From Actinomycetota bacterium (GTDB lineage Bacteria > Actinomycetota > Acidimicrobiia > Acidimicrobiales > Ilumatobacteraceae): DNA of 64,000 nucleotides. The notes beneath the pieces are model-generated. The model worked only from the letters and a program-made list of their open reading frames with translations, did not search any database and was not told the DNA's origin. Made by a program: the position numbers and the translations under genes. The stretch lies in the NCBI GenBank assembly GCA_009702045.1, contig WLIV01000012.1:1-64000 (forward strand), given 5' to 3'. Below are positions 63,591 to 64,000 of this stretch, piece after piece. Numbering within the stretch: position 1 is the stretch's first letter; every line of letters begins with the position of its first letter.

Positions 63591-63998
63591 TCAACCCAGC
63601 GTCAGATCGGAGGGGTCGCCGCTGACCAGCCATCCTTCGCGCCGCATGGCACGTTGCTGCAGTTCGTCGACCTGCTGGCGCAGGTGCTCGTTCTGGTGCA
63701 CGGTGGCCTCCAGCAGACCGGTCAGCGCCGCAAGCTGTTCCTCCATCGCGGAGATGCGACCGGCGAGGTCGCCTCCCGCGACGGGAGCGACGGGAGCGGG
63801 AGCTCCGGACGACGCCAAGTGACGGGGGACCTCGAGTGCATCGAGGCGTTGTTGGAGATCGGCGCGTAGCCGATCGAGCAACCCGATGATGGTGGCCTGC
63901 GACCGATCGAGATCCGCGCGGGCCTCGGCGCGGGCCTGTTCGACGGCCTGCTGACCGAGCGTCGCGTAGGCGGCGGTGGCGGTGTACTGGGAGAGCAC
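63591..63998 (-). CDS. coiled-coil protein (probably continues beyond the window)
   Basis: At least 135 residues, Ala/Arg/Glu-rich heptad-like sequence (ARAEARADLDRSQATIIGLL, AMEEQLAALTGLLEATVHQN) with a Pro/Ala linker. The GTG at 63998 may be an internal codon, since the frame is open to the window end. It ends eight bases before the RlmI-like gene, suggesting co-transcription. Function unknown. Confidence 0.6.
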   Translation of the reverse strand: MLSQYTATAAYATLGQQAVEQARAEARADLDRSQATIIGLLDRLRADLQQRLDALEVPRHLASSGAPAPVAPVAGGDLAGRISAMEEQLAALTGLLEATVHQNEHLRQQVDELQQRAMRREGWLVSGDPSDLTLG

Positions 63999-64000
63999 CT

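Overview
This 64 kb window is a compact, high-GC stretch of an actinobacterial chromosome. It most resembles the class Acidimicrobiia (Ilumatobacter/Microthrix-like); that placement is inferred from gene content, not tested. The evidence is a dnaK-grpE-dnaJ-hspR heat-shock operon with HAIR operators, a small epsilon-type acyl-CoA carboxylase subunit beside the beta subunit, DUF2510 membrane proteins, many lipoproteins with Thr/Ser-rich linkers, and a high-GC code with frequent GTG starts. About 63 protein genes and one tRNA-Gly are supported. No prophage, insertion sequence, CRISPR array or rRNA was seen.

Layout. 1-6.9 kb: start of a DUF222-type gene, recQ, a small conserved protein, a MacB/Lol-type ABC exporter with two FtsX permeases, and a DUF2510 protein. 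7-13.6 kb: an extradiol dioxygenase-like enzyme, a lipoprotein, a ParDE toxin-antitoxin pair, tRNA-Gly(CCC) with three 68-bp tandem repeats fused to its 3' end, a methyltransferase-like protein, and a large RCC1/DUF4082 surface protein. 13.6-26.2 kb: gpmI, dcd, an EtfD-like membrane Fe-S oxidoreductase, two LysM lipoproteins, a cyclic-nucleotide-binding protein, an OmpR-type two-component system, and the kbl-tdh threonine operon. 26.2-27.5 kb: tandem LPXTG-like surface protein paralogs. 27.6-31.7 kb: the heat-shock operon. 31.7-45 kb: a DUF2231/cytochrome c pair under a CsoR-like palindrome, a SWIM/SNF2 pair, plsC, a metalloprotease lipoprotein, cdd, an aminotransferase, an omega-amidase-like enzyme, TetR, GNAT and msrA. 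45-52 kb: a minus-strand cluster running accD-accE-phosphoesterase-DinB-like-CaiB-nucleoside deoxyribosyltransferase, preceded by a CopC/CopD fusion. 52-64 kb: dnaX-recR, thiolase, a GH18 lipoprotein, a cyclophilin lipoprotein, ccr, an ECF sigma factor with an unusual membrane thioredoxin partner, methylmalonyl-CoA epimerase, an RlmI-like methyltransferase and a coiled-coil fragment.

Themes. Thiolase, crotonyl-CoA carboxylase/reductase, propionyl-CoA carboxylase beta/epsilon and methylmalonyl-CoA epimerase together suggest acetyl-CoA/propionyl-CoA assimilation through ethylmalonyl-CoA and methylmalonyl-CoA. The EtfD-like protein could couple acyl-CoA dehydrogenation to the respiratory chain.

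The most striking non-coding features are four. (1) More than 20 genes have a -10-like box (TANNNT or CAGNNT) exactly 6-7 bases ahead of the start codon, implying widespread leaderless mRNAs. (2) A dispersed GAGTGCC/GGCACTCG repeat family sits only in convergent gene ends and supplies the stop codon of two genes. (3) The 68-bp repeats begin with the 3' end of tRNA-Gly, and a solo copy lies on the other side of parDE. (4) Long hairpins mark several gene ends.
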